Below, one piece after another: positions 49,531 to 63,400 of a DNA stretch of 64,000 nt. Under the pieces are notes generated by a model. The model was not told the origin of the DNA. It did no database searches and worked only from the letters and a program-made list of their open reading frames with translations. Position 1 is the stretch's first letter. Each line of letters begins with the position of its first letter. The stretch is from Hymenolepis diminuta (Eukaryota > Platyhelminthes > Cestoda > Cyclophyllidea > Hymenolepididae), in the NCBI GenBank assembly GCA_900708905.1, contig CAADRB010000005.1:5544332-5608331 (forward strand), in the 5' to 3' direction. The position numbers and the translations under genes are program-made.

Positions 49531-50468
49531 AGAGAGAATCCTTTGAGAAATCGTTATCACTACGCAGGGACCACACACGAGTCACGAACTCGAATTCCTG
49601 ATTACTTTGCTCTCTGTGTGGGCTTTTCTCCGAAAAGTATAACTTAATACTTTGGTTTACGCTGAAGGACCACACATGTCGGTTTTATCTAGGGGTTAAC
49701 ATAGTATTGATAACTATGTGTAATCCATTAATAATTCAAGTCTCAGACCCAACAAATCTAAATGTTCCAAGTGGTGGTGTGGTTTTCGAAGAGAATTTGG
49801 AATTCCGATCTTGACAGATTTCTCACTTTTCAAATCTAATTCTCACATTTAATAAGGCTAGCGGTTTTTACAGTTTTCACAAATTAGAATCAAATCATTT
49901 TAGATATTCTGTTCCATTTTTTCATCAGAACTATCCTTTTAAAACCGAGTGAAATTTCCCCGCGAAATTTTCCAAAGTCAATCTTTGATAATCCTCCTCG
50001 CACACCATTCCTCTGCGACAACATGGCCGAGATGTAAGGCTTCTCGCACTGTTTAAGACTGTTTTAATTTCAACATCACTATTCCATCTCAGCGCCATCA
50101 CGGGAAGGCATCAATACAACTAAGTTTACATGGTCATCACTTGGCATCAATTTTTCTAGAGATGCTATTTCGCTTTATCAAGGATACTGATCATGTTTTC
50201 CTGAATCTAATATGAAGTTTCCTTTAAATCATTCATAGGAATGACCTTAATTTTCAGAACTGTCTGGTGTTTTAGTGAAATCAAAGATGCAAGTAGTTAA
50301 TTCTGTATCAAAGAATCTATTGTTACGTTTTTAATTTCAATGATTTCCTCGAATTGCATTTAAAGCAACTCCAATCCTAAGTAAGATTACTTTAGGAGCT
50401 AGACCAAATTAGACTATGGATATCTCCTCGTAGAACTGACGGCCTTTCTTGGGCTACCAGCCTTCCAG

Positions 50469-50737
50469 TGTGAGAAGAGCGAAAGTTAAGTAGGACCACG
50501 GGTTTATTGAACAATTAGGAAATGAATGAGTGGGGAAAGGGCTAAGGAGTATGAAAAGGGATTGGGAGGAAAGAGGGAGCTATCAATACCGAAGAAGGAC
50601 AATATATATTGGTGAGGGAGAAGCGAAATGGAGTAGGATAAAGCAGCGGACTGATTTTGTGCTCTTTCCCGTCGGTATTTAGGCTAAAGGTATAGATCAA
50701 TAGGCGCGTATCACTTGGAGGGACTGAGCAGACTACA
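50469..50737 (-). mobile_element. Second LTR, unrelated in sequence, minus orientation (TGTAG...CACA)
   Basis: On the minus strand the unit starts TGTAGTCTGC at 50737 and ends CTTCTCACA at 50469, 269 bp. It contains a TATATATT-type box (about 50609-50602) and AATAAA at 50508-50503, close to the 3' end, the order expected for U3-R-U5. The next bases, CTGGAAGGC, could be a primer site. No matching target-site duplication is visible, and no partner LTR or coding internal region was found. It may be a truncated copy. Confidence 0.5.
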
Positions 50738-51540
50738 CTTTCAATTTCTTTTCCATTTTTTTATTAATTTCGCATCTCCTTGTCTTAAGTGTTAAAGGGG
50801 GGCATGTTTTATTGGTCTAAACATCATTAATAAATCCATTTGATTACCAAGCTTTTGGGCTTAGTATAATATAACCATCTTTCATTGCATGGAGAATGAA
50901 AAGTAACTCCTTAGACAGATATTCGGATGCTCAAATGTTAAAGAATGTGTCATTTTATTGGCCCATTATGTAGTTTGAAAACAACCATTAAGCTCAGACG
51001 ATGCAAATTCCACAAAGAATTGTCATACAAAACTCAAGACCCCTTATTCCATAATTTAGTACCGAGAACTTATATATTCTTCTCATTTTCTAACCTCATA
51101 TAAAATTATTAATAGAAAAATTAATAGATTTTCTAAATAGATAGTTAATTCTGAATCAAGCTGTATATTAACTAACAGTACAAGTGCATGAATATCACAA
51201 ATAACAATGAATTATATTGTTAATCCACATTTTAGATAGAGTAAAGAGAATAGATCAATAGTTCATCCACATTTATTCGGTCAAAGTGGGAACGGGATAC
51301 GATGTTCTCGGACCCAAATCCTGTGGAAGTCAATTAAATAAAACCATGACACCGGTGATGTGTTTATCTCATATATTTTAATATTAAGTTAAGCGCTATT
51401 AATGTATATCCCAAATCTCAAAATGGGGATTTCGATGAGTGAAAACCTAATAATAATTTTTCTTGTTCTTTTTCTTCTCAAGGCAAAAGCTATAAATCTT
51501 GGCATTTAAAAGCTAATGTCCTTTTATAGAGAGTACATTT

Positions 51541-51570
51541 ATAACTCCCTCCCCCCCCCCTCCCCTCCAT
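51541..51570. repeat. Poly-C tract
   Basis: Ten consecutive C at 51551-51560 inside a CT-only run. A smaller pair of C-runs lies at 23057-23070. Length may be unreliable in the assembly. Confidence 0.8.
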
Positions 51571-54336
51571 TTCTATATTTAAACAAATGATAATAAAATG
51601 CTCAAGCGAGAAAGTGCTCGTATATAAAAAGTTTACTTATCTATTAAACGCAAGGTATCATATTCATTATTTAGCGAAAAATGTGTAAATTTGTAATATT
51701 TTCTTCCATTTTCTTGATGAGTCCGTATGAATTTGTTTCAGGGGGTGACAAAATGCGGTAAAGTCTCAGACTCAATGGAGAAGGATATGGGGTCATTTGG
51801 CTCACAACACGGCTGTTGGAATGAGTTGAGTTTGCCACGTCTACAGCAGCTAAGGGGTGCGTTTTTAATCCATTGACAGATCTTCACGCAAAACAGGTTG
51901 ATTCTGGAGCTACCCGTGTGGTCTAGACAGAAGTGACGACTTGGGGACAAGGTCAGTTGGCCAAACTGCATAAAATAACAATCATAATTTAACAAGTTAC
52001 CCATCTTCAATCACTTCAGATCTGTATATGTATACTCTTCGTTCCGATGAGTATCTCTTAAATGCTGATGTCAGGTGATAGAGGAGATGAATAACGTTCG
52101 AAGTTTTGGGTGCTATTAATAGAGAGTCCGAAAGTATTGATTAATGGGCAAATTGTAAATGATACAGTCCTTATCTTTGAGAACGATCGGTAACTACTGT
52201 AACTTTAGTTATGAAATAGCTGACAGTTTGGGGAGGTTGCTCTGGACGAACTTTGTTTTCAACGAACCATTATTCCTATTGAAAGCGAAGCTTCAGAGTT
52301 GAGATAGATGCATCATTTTGATTTCTTTTTCCTAGTATTAGTTAATGGGGGTTTAGGTATGAGGATAGAATATCGGATTGAAATAATCCAGCTCAATTAG
52401 CAGCTTCCAATATCTGAAGAAATTGGAGGCATCTAAAAGTCTACAAAATTGATTCATGTATTTGAAAAAATTCAAAACGGGGAAAGGCAATCAATATTTG
52501 AGGGCTGTAAGTAAATAAGAAGGTAAGAGGATGAATGCGATTATATCCGAAAATTCTTTTCCTAACATTCTTCTTCTCTCAGTTTTGGCATTTCTATTCT
52601 TCCTATAGTGCAATTTAATATTGAATGTATTCATTAATGAGGGTCTAAGGACAAGGACAGCATAATTAGTAACGAGATCCCTTCAATTAACACTTCAATT
52701 TCTGGAGAAATTGGTGGTACTGTTATCTATCTACTCTAGGTTAATAAATGTACACAAAGTTATAAACAGTCAAAAGTCTTCAATAGCAAAGACTTTTAAT
52801 TAATAGTCAGACAGAAATATGAGATTTAGAGGTCATATTTAAATGTCACCTATTGCTTTGGCATCTGTGTGTTACTACGGAAATACTCAGATCATACATT
52901 TCACTGCCATCTAAACAAACCCAAAGACGTGATAATGGGCCAACCCACGTACAACCTCCTGTTGCCATCCGTGCTTACCCTGTCCAAAAACCACAAGACT
53001 AATGCAATTAGGTTTCATGAAGAAGCATCGAAATGTCTGACAATTGGTTTCACCATTCTTAACCGTCTCGATGGATCCATTAAGAAATATTCTTATTTGA
53101 ATAAAATTCATGATAAAGTTCCTATCCCCTGTATTAAACTTTGGCATTTTGTATTTTTTAAAGGTGTAAGTAAGCTATCATTATTGAAAATACAATAATT
53201 TCAGGTAATTTAGAATAATATGCATTGAACAAATTCAAGGCCACAGGTGTCTGACCTCAATTTAATTCAGTTTGAAATAAGTTTCGCCCCTCATCTATTA
53301 ACATTTTCATGGTCTAGACAACCCTGGAAGAGTGATAGCTGACAGGAGGGGATTAATCCAACCGTCAACAAATATTTAACTTGTTATTGAAATGACAAAA
53401 AGTCTTCTTTCGAATGATTTCAGAGTAAACCCGAATTGGAGTATAAGTCACCACTATGAAGAGCTTATTAAGCAAACTAGTGAGTTGGAAGTGGGATATC
53501 TCTACAGGATAAAACTGCAGACTTCCATTTACATATTTGTTGTAAAGTATCAGGTAGCAATACAATTTTTCGGAAATTCAAAATCTAATCTGTCAGTGTT
53601 TTGATGAAAATCTAGGTCACTAAAATAGATGGGAAAGTGGGATCAACGTTAGGGGTAAACACTGACTAGATGCCTAAAAGAACTCCTTAAATTCTATTTC
53701 CATGTGCGGATTATGAATGCTTCAATTGCGAGCCGAGAGTTATACTTAAAATCATTTATCAGAACAAAACAGCTTAGTGCCCTCTTAGTCTAAAAATCTA
53801 GGACTCATCTTGTAATCATCCCTTGGAACTGGCACTTCATGACTTAGAAAGACCGGATTTTTCAGGCAGTCTAACAAAACAACGGCTCGATAGGATTGAC
53901 AAACTTGGGTTGACATCTTGAAAACGAAAAACAAACCAGGTATGGGAAATGTTTTAGTATGTATAGAGCATGATGGTTCCTTGAAGCCTTCAGATGGTTA
54001 ATGTTATTAAGGAAATGCTGATCAAGTCTATCTATTCTTGTTGTGGCTCTCCTCCAGGAATGTCTCTAGGTAAACTTGCTAATTAAGATTTTAATTAGAA
54101 GGAGTATTACAATTGTTTACAAAATTGCTTATCGATAGCAACATGAATAGTGAATAATATGATAACAAAGAATTCTTATTCAACTTGAAAGAACACAGCT
54201 TCCAAGCGAACCTAAAGCACAAAGTCAAGAATTCAGGGCACATATTTGAGGTATTTTCAAGCGCAACATCAGTCCCTGTTTGTGGATAATGAAGACTCAA
54301 CCGGCGGGAGAGAGAGGATTCTGATTTGACCAGCAT

Positions 54337-54356
54337 TCTCTCTCTCTCTCTCTCTC
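54337..54356. repeat. (TC)n microsatellite
   Basis: A pure CT dinucleotide run of 20 bp. Confidence 0.9.
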
Positions 54357-56438
54357 GATGTAACCTGGTTATGTGATACCAATCGAACATGACCATTTAT
54401 ACTCTGTGACGTTAAAGCGCTTAGTCATGGAAGGGCATGAAAGAGATCCCTTCTCTCTGTTTGAGGAAGTCGCAAAATCGGGGCCAGAGATCACAATTAG
54501 CCAATTGGGACGGTCTAAAATAACTATTTTATTCTACTAATTAGTGGTAGTAGTGGTCTTGCCCTGTTTATTTATTACTCATTATGGATGCTCAACATAG
54601 TACCTCACTTTAATTGGTCAATTTCAAACCTTCATTTAATGAAGCAACAGTAATTTTGAGATTAATATTCTACTGTTATTTATTGTCAGATTCAGTTAAT
54701 TAAACAACGGTTAAATTAATTTAGCATCAGAGGTTCAAGAGATGCCTAGTGTTCATTGGAAGGAGGTGATATTGAAATTGGAAGATTATAGTCCTGAGAA
54801 GCAAAATATCATTAAGAACGAGTTTTACTTGAAAACATTAACTTGAAATATTTGATGACATTAATTAGGATCTTCGTTTTGAATACGATTGAGAAAGTTT
54901 TGAACTGAATGAAGTCAATAGTCAACAGTTAATAAGGTAACCAGGGAAATCGATCCTTAAGCTCGTCCATGGACACAGAACCTGCCTTATCTCTTCGCTC
55001 CAAGCCTCGGGAACATATTCAACCTTGAACATTCTGAAGAATACAATAAGTATTTATTATGTTATAATCATTACTACGCAATTAATTCCTAATAATCAGT
55101 TAGTATTTGCAACATTCATTCATCCTCGCCTGCAACATTTGAATGAGCGACGGGGCAAAAATTTGACAGAAAAATAAATGAAGCAAATCTGTATGACAAG
55201 GGATCTCCCAGTTCCTCACTTTTATTAAATTTTTAAAATTTAATTAGTACCTTTGATGTATAATCATTTTTGTGTTTTGAACTTTTAGTTATGGTAAGGA
55301 GCTTCTTGCAGCAGAAAGTCATGTGAACACAATTTAAAGTGCATAACATTTAAAATGAGGGTTAAAAAAGAACACTCACGACTTCTGAATACATTAAATT
55401 TTCAGGTGTGATGGTATGTTTATTTTATGCTTTATCTAACTGAAAAATAAATTTAATTATGCGTATAAAAGAATGAAGGGGATGGAATCTTTGAATTTGT
55501 CGAATTTAGAAATTACTCGAGGATGAAAGAAGATCATTCTCCGGTATATATCTTGCAAAGAAATATTGTAAGATCCTCGTTTCAAAAAATTCTTTGAGGG
55601 AATTCATCCTGGAAACTTCGCAGTCGAAGGGGGCTTATGAACGACCCCTCGGCAGAAAAGACCCGATGGCTGAACTTGCTCTGTACTCTTTATCCTAGAT
55701 TGAGCCATCTATTTATTGGGCGCCCTGACATGACCTATTTTTATAACAGTGATTTCAAATTCCTTAGAATTCAAGTATGAAGACCACCTATGCGGTTGAA
55801 TAGTGATGATTCATGACTTGAAAATAATCCCCCCCCCTTTATTTCCCAACACATTAGGGTACCCTAAATGTTCCCAATGCTCCAAGAGGGGTCATTTATA
55901 CATCCCAAAACTTGAGATCACAGGAGATCAATTAAAAACAGTTATTCAAAATATTTAAACGATAATCAAATACTAACCAATCTCTTCGTTTTTATAACTA
56001 CTCAGTTGCTCACTTTTGTAAAGTATGCCTCTTCTATGCTGTATCATCGTTAGGAGACCTATGATACATCCGCTCACTACATATCACCAGACCAAATTCG
56101 ACTCAGACTAGAGAGAAGATTAAGACAATGCGATTAACTCAAGACATTTTATAAATCAAATAGGAATGCAAGTTGTCTTCAAGTTTTTGATGTTGGGATC
56201 TCAAAACAAGGCCAGACTGATCAAATATCTGTCAAGCTGTCAGGAGTGATGTGCGCCCTCGTCCTGATAAGGATGATGGGTCACCTATAGACAACCTGTG
56301 GGAAATGATTTTTCCGAGACAAAACATACATCGCAGTTAGTAGTTTTGTTCTGTGAGGCTCCTATCAGTTTTAAATCTGAATTTTCATACTGATTTGTAA
56401 ACTAACCGTGTTTATGTAGATATGAGGTGGTATTAAAT

Positions 56439-56529
56439 NNNNNNNNNNNNNNNNNNNNNNNNNNNNNNNNNNNNNNNNNNNNNNNNNNNNNNNNNNNNNN
56501 NNNNNNNNNNNNNNNNNNNNNNNNNNNNN
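56439..56529. other. Assembly gap, 91 N
   Basis: A run of 91 undetermined bases, likely a scaffold gap. No feature can be called across it. Confidence 0.98.
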
Positions 56530-56585
56530 TAAGAGTAAAGTTAAGGTATCCAAAATATCTTACTTCATTTGTATTTATCTAATGA

Positions 56586-56617
56586 CATGAGGTACGTTCT
56601 GAAAAGCGTACCTCATG
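56586..56617. repeat. Perfect hairpin, 11-bp stem and 10-nt loop
   Basis: CATGAGGTACG (56586-56596) and CGTACCTCATG (56607-56617) are exact inverted repeats around TTCTGAAAAG. It lies 57 bp after the assembly gap. Confidence 0.7.
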
Positions 56618-57404
56618 GTCCCTCAATAATATCTAATGCTTATTGACCGGTTTTCAATCTCCCCAATTCAGTTAATTTTTCTTCCAAAGGTTGAGAAGGC
56701 AAAACGAATTCTATGAAATTTATTTCAAAATAAAGACCAAAATCTCTTACAAGTCTAAAACATAGGCCACATGATATTATCAAATAACCTCTAAGGTCAC
56801 ATTACGTAAACAATTAAGACAGATACCCTTGAATAATCATGACTCATGAACTGAGAAGGATTCCCCTTCGTAGCACCCAGTTCTTCCCCTCTTAACCATA
56901 AGTTCCGAATACGTGTCCTTAGTTAGGTCAGCTAAACTCATGAGTGAAAGATCACAATTTCAAGAAAGAGGGAGGGCAAGATCCAGAAGGGAGAAAGAAG
57001 GCCTCTAGCTCAAACAGCGATTTCCAGAATAACTGGGATCGATTGTCAATGAGAGTATTTCATTCCCAGGTAGGAGCCCGAAAGAAAAGTAATAAAAAAT
57101 AGTATTACCAGATGAGCTAATTCTTTCCATAGAATTGTATGAACTTGACTCATTTTTCTTTCTATCAGAACGTCACAATCTGCATTTCTAATTGAGAGCT
57201 CTTTTCTAGATTTTCTTTATCTTCGACTCATTTGCTCAACACAGTAGATCTGGTTCACAATGGCGAGACAATGCTTGACCACCTTCGTCAATCACCATTC
57301 CCCTGTGTTTTATTTGTATTCATTCATTCTACACCACCGTTTGATTGACCATGCATAAGTAAACTTGTCCCAGGATAGTTCTCAGTCTTGACCTCAGTAG
57401 CCAT

Positions 57405-57480
57405 TAATTGTGGTGTTGCCATGGTGCTTTACACCATTTGACTTTAATCAGTGTGGTTAACCCCTTCACAAAGGTGAGAT
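57405..57480 (-). repeat. tRNA-derived SINE body fragment
   Basis: On the minus strand GGTTAACCACACTGATTAAA and then TCAAATGGTG..GCACCATGGCA align with the GGTCAACCGCACTGGTTAAGTCAGG block and following body of the best copy. No head is visible. Confidence 0.4.
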
Positions 57481-60400
57481 CAACTTGCTTAAATATGGTC
57501 ACAGATCAAGCTTCTAGCTGTGTCATAAATGCTGCCCTTTGCCCCATATCAGTGAATGACCAATGATGGATAGGAGCAATTAACGTAAAAATTAGAATTA
57601 ACTATAAAACATTGAGAAGCTTTTAATTGATGGGGGAGTAGTTAGCCACTTTAATAACCAAATACACTAAGATGGGTTCGTTCAGGCATCTGGAGATGAG
57701 ATTTTTAGACCACTTATCTAGAACTCCCATTCAAGGGAAAAAACTCGCTGTTGTTTGTCTTACTAGCCTGTAAACGTTTCTACAATCAGGGTTTGAGGAT
57801 CCCGACGACAAATTTACATAAATGCTTTCCCTAATGTGATCCGTAATGAGTTCTAAGGTCAATGTTATATAAGCCGAGACCACAAGTTAGGTTGAAAAAT
57901 TGCGATAATGTCTCAACTCCCCCCACTTATTAGGATTCCTTAACACGGTCGTGACCTAAGTAAGGTCAAGCGTTAAATTACCCACACATGACTAAGTTGA
58001 TGATGATCTTACTATTGATCACGTGAGACCAGTCTAAAATACGATCAAAATGATATCTTAATCTTAGCATTAGTAACACTATTATTCCTGAAAGGCTCTT
58101 GATCAAAAACCGATTTTGATGTAAAGAGAAGAAGGAACCGAAACCTTTCGTGAAATTTTCTGTATGAATATCTACGCCGGAATATGCCACCTTTTAATTT
58201 GTTGGAAAAACGAGATCTGAGGTCACCGATTTAGGAGTTAAGATTAGTGGCTCACAGATCTTGGGTAAGACTATAGCTAGCAGCTAGCAACAGCAAACAA
58301 CAGTTTCAAAAGGTGGTATACTAAGAGAGAGATGGAGTGAGAGGGAAACGTACGAGCAGATAGCTGACAAGCGTTTGTCTGCGTGTGTAAATAGGAATGG
58401 AAATACGAAGACAATTTTCATTACTCACTTGGGCAAGGAAGCGCGTGAGGATGTGGGTGTGAATGTACTTTTAAAAGAAACGGGACAGTTAGAGAGGAAG
58501 GAAGAATCAATAATCTTGTCTAGACATGACAGGGGCTTGAGTCCTACTGATCTAAAGGCGAAAAATAAATGTATTTACATAAAGAACGGGAATAGAGCAA
58601 TTTTAGAAATGCATAGAGAGTCATCCTTCAAACTTCTATGTTTGTTTGTTTGTTTAAACTTTGTCGCCGACTTAATTCAACTATCGAGATCAAACACATG
58701 TATGAATGCTGCCTTTCATACATGACTTTAACTCTTGGTTGATATTGAGTATTTGAAGTCAGCCCATTTAAACAAAACGTTGTATCTGTGACACGATTAG
58801 AGATACATGGGGTATATGAATTCCAATAAAATATTTGCTAAGGGAATGAGAAGGGTTAATAGAAGGATTTCAGTCTGGAAACGACGATTTCTATGCAGTT
58901 CCAACCTTTTCGTCTTTGAAAACTTCATTTGCTGAGATTTTTGAGAGCGTTCAGTTGGAATTAAATCTTGAATACAAGTGGACGGGATTGTACTAAAATT
59001 TCGTTTGCCAGAGCTAGGTTTTGATTTTACTTAATCTTTTTTAATCTCTTCCAGTTTAAATTCGTCCGATTGCAGAGGAAAGTGTACACCTTAATTAACG
59101 TACTTTGGAGAATTGTGTTGCTTTGCCACTTCCGTCTTTCGGTGGTATATGTTTGTTATTCTAACTTCGGATATATGCTTCACAATAATAAATCAATATG
59201 TTCATTATGGAAGAAGCATCTAAGCTAGTATCAATAAGCTGCTCATGTCTATCAGAGAAGGAAAATATCATGTCGAAATGGCACAATTAAATGTAACATT
59301 CAATTAACTGGTCGACAAGCGATAAACAGAATAGGCAATAACTTCTTCAAAATCCCAAGGACAAAATTCTGAAATTTGAGCTTCAGTGAACTATAACCTT
59401 TAAGCAAAAGAGAGGAAACTCTGGTGAGTGCATAATTCAACTGAGGCAGGACTCTTTTAATAGTCTTTCTTTATGCTCTATACCAAATTGATCTCCTCTC
59501 CTTTAACCAAATTGGACTATTCTCGGGTTCTCCGCTTTTATCTCATCTTTCACTTTTAGAAATTATAATTTTTGCTATGCTAAGTGTAATAATATTAAAA
59601 ATGTGCATTGCAAAGTAAAAAATGACTGGAAGCGAAAACAACTCTATTCAAACCGGACGGTGAAAAACAATCATATTCTGCTTACCACAACACAGACAGA
59701 ATATTTATGGAGAGTTTGTCTGGCCTAGGTCTGACCATAAATAGCCTTTCTGCGTTATTCAAAATGCAAGTGACTGTTGCGATTTAGTTTTGGCTACGTG
59801 AAAGCACATGATCACCTGATGTAGTTGTTGGTGTAATAGTAAAAAAGCACGTATACTACTGAAATGAAATATTAAGTAAAGTCAATAATTTGAGCACTCT
59901 GAAGGGGTTCAAAATAAAATCTTTTGATATTTTTATTAAGAATAAAAGTGATTATTGAAGTTGGAAATTACTATGTCTGCAATGTCTGCAAATTCTAAAA
60001 TAACACTACTAAATATACATTTAAGTGAGAGATGTTCAAATGACTGGATCCTCAAGCCGGCAAAAGAATTTTACAACTATCATTCGTGGAGATTATCAAG
60101 GAGGGTTCAGAGTTTATATGAAAGTGGATGGGATCAAATAAAGTCAAAATTGTACGTCATCTTTCTGTTCGTCTGCTTAACGCCAATTTTCTTCATGTTC
60201 GTTTAATCGCTTAATGGCATTTTCAGTACATAGAAAATTTCATTTGAGTTTAACAATTGGTAGATCATTTGCAGTCTTGTGATCAGTTTAGCAAAGAATA
60301 ATAGCGATGATGGTTTGGAACGATAATTATACCACTCTGGGGTTTGATTATAGTTGATATTTAATAAAACGAACTAATTACATTAAGTTCTCATAATCAC

Positions 60401-63400
60401 GTTAATTAATACAGTAATAATTCAATTTTAGATGTATGACTCACAAAATTTGATTGCATTTTGTCAAAACCGTCCGATATCTGGCCCTGACCTGAGAAGG
60501 TGATCTCCCCTTTTTCACCCCAAGAATAACTTCTGAAGGATATCTGCCGTAGATTTAAGGTCACGAGTCTTGGCTGAACATCTGTGACCGCCTAGGGACT
60601 TGAGCGATAACTGTAGTGGGTCTAGAGATCACGTAAGGAGTCCGCATGTGGCCTCAATTATGATCAAGCGCATCTATTCGGCTAAAAGGGGTCGGTTCGT
60701 ATTGAATGAACAAACTACAGAGTTAATGAATTTCAACATTAAGGGAGAGCAATTAATATTAAGGACTGAAAAGGTCTAGGACAAATACCCTAGATGTCAC
60801 TTTCAGTCACTTATTCAAAATTTCTATTGAAGATATAAGCTGGACAGGAAGATGTGAAGGTGTATATATTATTATCGGGGAGAGAAGGTAATTTGAAGGA
60901 ATCGGTAAAGAAAATTCTTTTATGAAGATAGTGGGATACAATTTGAAGCCCTTAAGCTTATTACAGTGTATGGTTGATAGTAGATAAGGGATCAGCAACA
61001 TGAGACACCAAATTTTTCCCGTATTTTCAAAACAGGTAATTTCAGAAAAATTACGTCTAATTCATTTTTATCCGCAAATTAAGTGATTGGTGTAAATTAG
61101 GTCGGCTTCTCTTTGATTTGGGTGTCTGAACCTACTTTACTATTTACCCGCTTAATCAGCGAATAAATACTTCACGGGGATAATCAGCTGATACGCATTT
61201 AGGGGCTGGCCTACATTCACTACACTATTGTCGTATTAGAAACATAAATAGAAAAATAAAACAAAATTATAGGGGGTGGATTGTCTCCAGTTTTATTTAA
61301 ATTCAATTTTTCGTCTATTAATATTCAATTTGACCGCGGTTATCCCAATAAATTAAAAGAAATAGGGCAATATTTTTTTCACAAAGATTATTAATCTAGA
61401 ACATGATAGCTTTGGAAGATAAATGAAGTTTTAAAATGATTGATGTGAAATAGAGTTTACAATTTGGTAGCACTTTCTCAACGTGAAAAAATATAATAAA
61501 TTAGAAATTTCTGAAGATAAGAACAATGGAACTCGACCTTGGTTTTGAGAAATCCATTCTATCTTGTCCTGAATGAAGACGAACGTAATTGACTGACCTT
61601 ACTTTTAATCCTTTCTCAATTCAATTAACCTAGTAATGTGAAATGTGAAGCCCTATATTCAAATTAGATTAACTCGAGTTAAAGCTAACTTAATGGTGCC
61701 TTTTTTTCTTCAGTAGAAATTAGTTTCACTCATAGAAACTTTTTAAAGTACACCCTCCAGGACCTTTAATTAGAATTACTCTTTGAACTGTTCGAACCTG
61801 CACGAGTTGGCATACAACAGATTCGTGGTGAACTTTAAGTAAAGCAAGAACAAAGCACGTGTAACTCAGTTACAACATGTTTTGGTAAGAATTTTCAAAA
61901 GCCCCTATGTGACTTCAGCTTATTTTAGCAGCGAATATTGCACTAGACTATGGGTGCTCTTGGTTATAGTAGATCAACGAGAAATCTAACATCACAAAAG
62001 CCATTTTTAAATAGTTATGATTTAATAATACTTGTAATCAAAGGAATAAAGTTACAAGTTGCGAATCGCGGCTCAAAATGAGGCTGACACCAAATCTTTA
62101 GAACTTGATCAATTGCGGGTATTTGTCTTCTTCCTCTATCAGACCAATAGGGATTGGTTCATGAAACTCAGAATTACGAAAAAGCAAACATGTACAAATT
62201 TTCGACCCTGAGCATCAATATCTGCAACTGTCAATAAGGCACCTTTACAGTTAAGCTTTAACTGAATGGAACACTCTCCAATATTTAAACCACGAAGACC
62301 TTATGAACGAAGCACCGCAGAAATCGTTGACTTCGGGAAAAAGATATCCTAATTTCACAATTTACTTCTTCCGAGTAAATGTAATATTGAGGCTATACAC
62401 CACTTGCCCAAATAGTGCCTTTGTACGAAACATTAATTTAATTAACTTAATAATATCATGGATACGAAATGTCAGAATTGGAGATTTACAATTGATAACA
62501 TTAATAAGTTCATTTTTTAATTTTTTTTTCTAAAGATATTAGGTAAGAAAAATTAAGTTTACGGGAAAAGAAACGTGTTAATCCTTATTAAGGTAATGGT
62601 TAGTAAACTAATTATGTGAAAACGGATCCTGGATTTTTGAACATGAAAGTTTAGGTAAATAGGTTGAAATCAGCTAGAAAAAATGATGTGAAAATGTTCA
62701 AATTATTATTATATTTTCTAATTGCAGAAATGAGGTGATTTCGAATTGCTTATATTAATTGTTCTCAAAATATGACTAAATTAAATTTGAATAACGAATC
62801 ATTCATTTTTAAATAAAAAAAGGAACAATTAAACTGTACAAAATTCAAGAAATAAGAGTGGGACATGAGAAGAACACACGCAACGTGAGATTTCATGTGA
62901 AATTTGAATTATACATAACCGTGGATTTTCAGTTTCTTAAATCATTTGAAACTCTCTTATAGATCCGGTGGTGTAGAGTTTTGAATGATAGTTCTTGAAT
63001 ATATACTTTTGAAATGATCCATCATCATCTTCGGCCTCGAACGAATGCCCTAGAACTTCATGGTGCGCTGATAAGCTAGTGATTACTTGGACAGTTATTG
63101 GAAGGTTACTTTTTAATTAACTCACAATTTGCCCATTTTTGGGAGAATTGCTTACGAACCAGGTTGATTTCAAATTCAACAATGGCAAGAGAAGTCCTCT
63201 TCCAAAATTCACAATTTTGCAAATAAACTGACATTTGAACCGATTTTCCAAGTGTTTTGTCGTCATTCACAGGTTATTTAAGAAGGTTTTATCTATCAGA
63301 AATGGAAAATAATTTAAGTTGGTATCAGTTGAAACAAAAAACCAACCAATGGTCAAATGAATAAGAGGACATATTGTGACCAACTTCAAAGACCCGCACG

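Larger units (their letters stand above)
41536..50468. other. No convincing gene; open multi-frame stretch at 45.1-45.6 kb
   Basis: Includes the AG microsatellite, an 8-N ambiguity and a CpG-richer patch at 49.2-49.5 kb. Frames of 66-120 codons in 46.3-47.1 kb overlap one another on both strands and show no domains. Confidence 0.5.
50738..57404. other. No gene seen
   Basis: Contains the poly-C tract, a CT microsatellite, a 91-N gap and the hairpin beside it. A 109-codon plus frame (52869-53198) and a 78-codon antisense frame coincide at 52.9-53.1 kb without any recognised product. Confidence 0.5.

Noticed and set aside
52869..53198. 109-codon plus frame
   Set aside because: No recognised family, overlapping antisense frame of similar quality, no splice or poly(A) support. 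I checked it for transposase motifs and found none.
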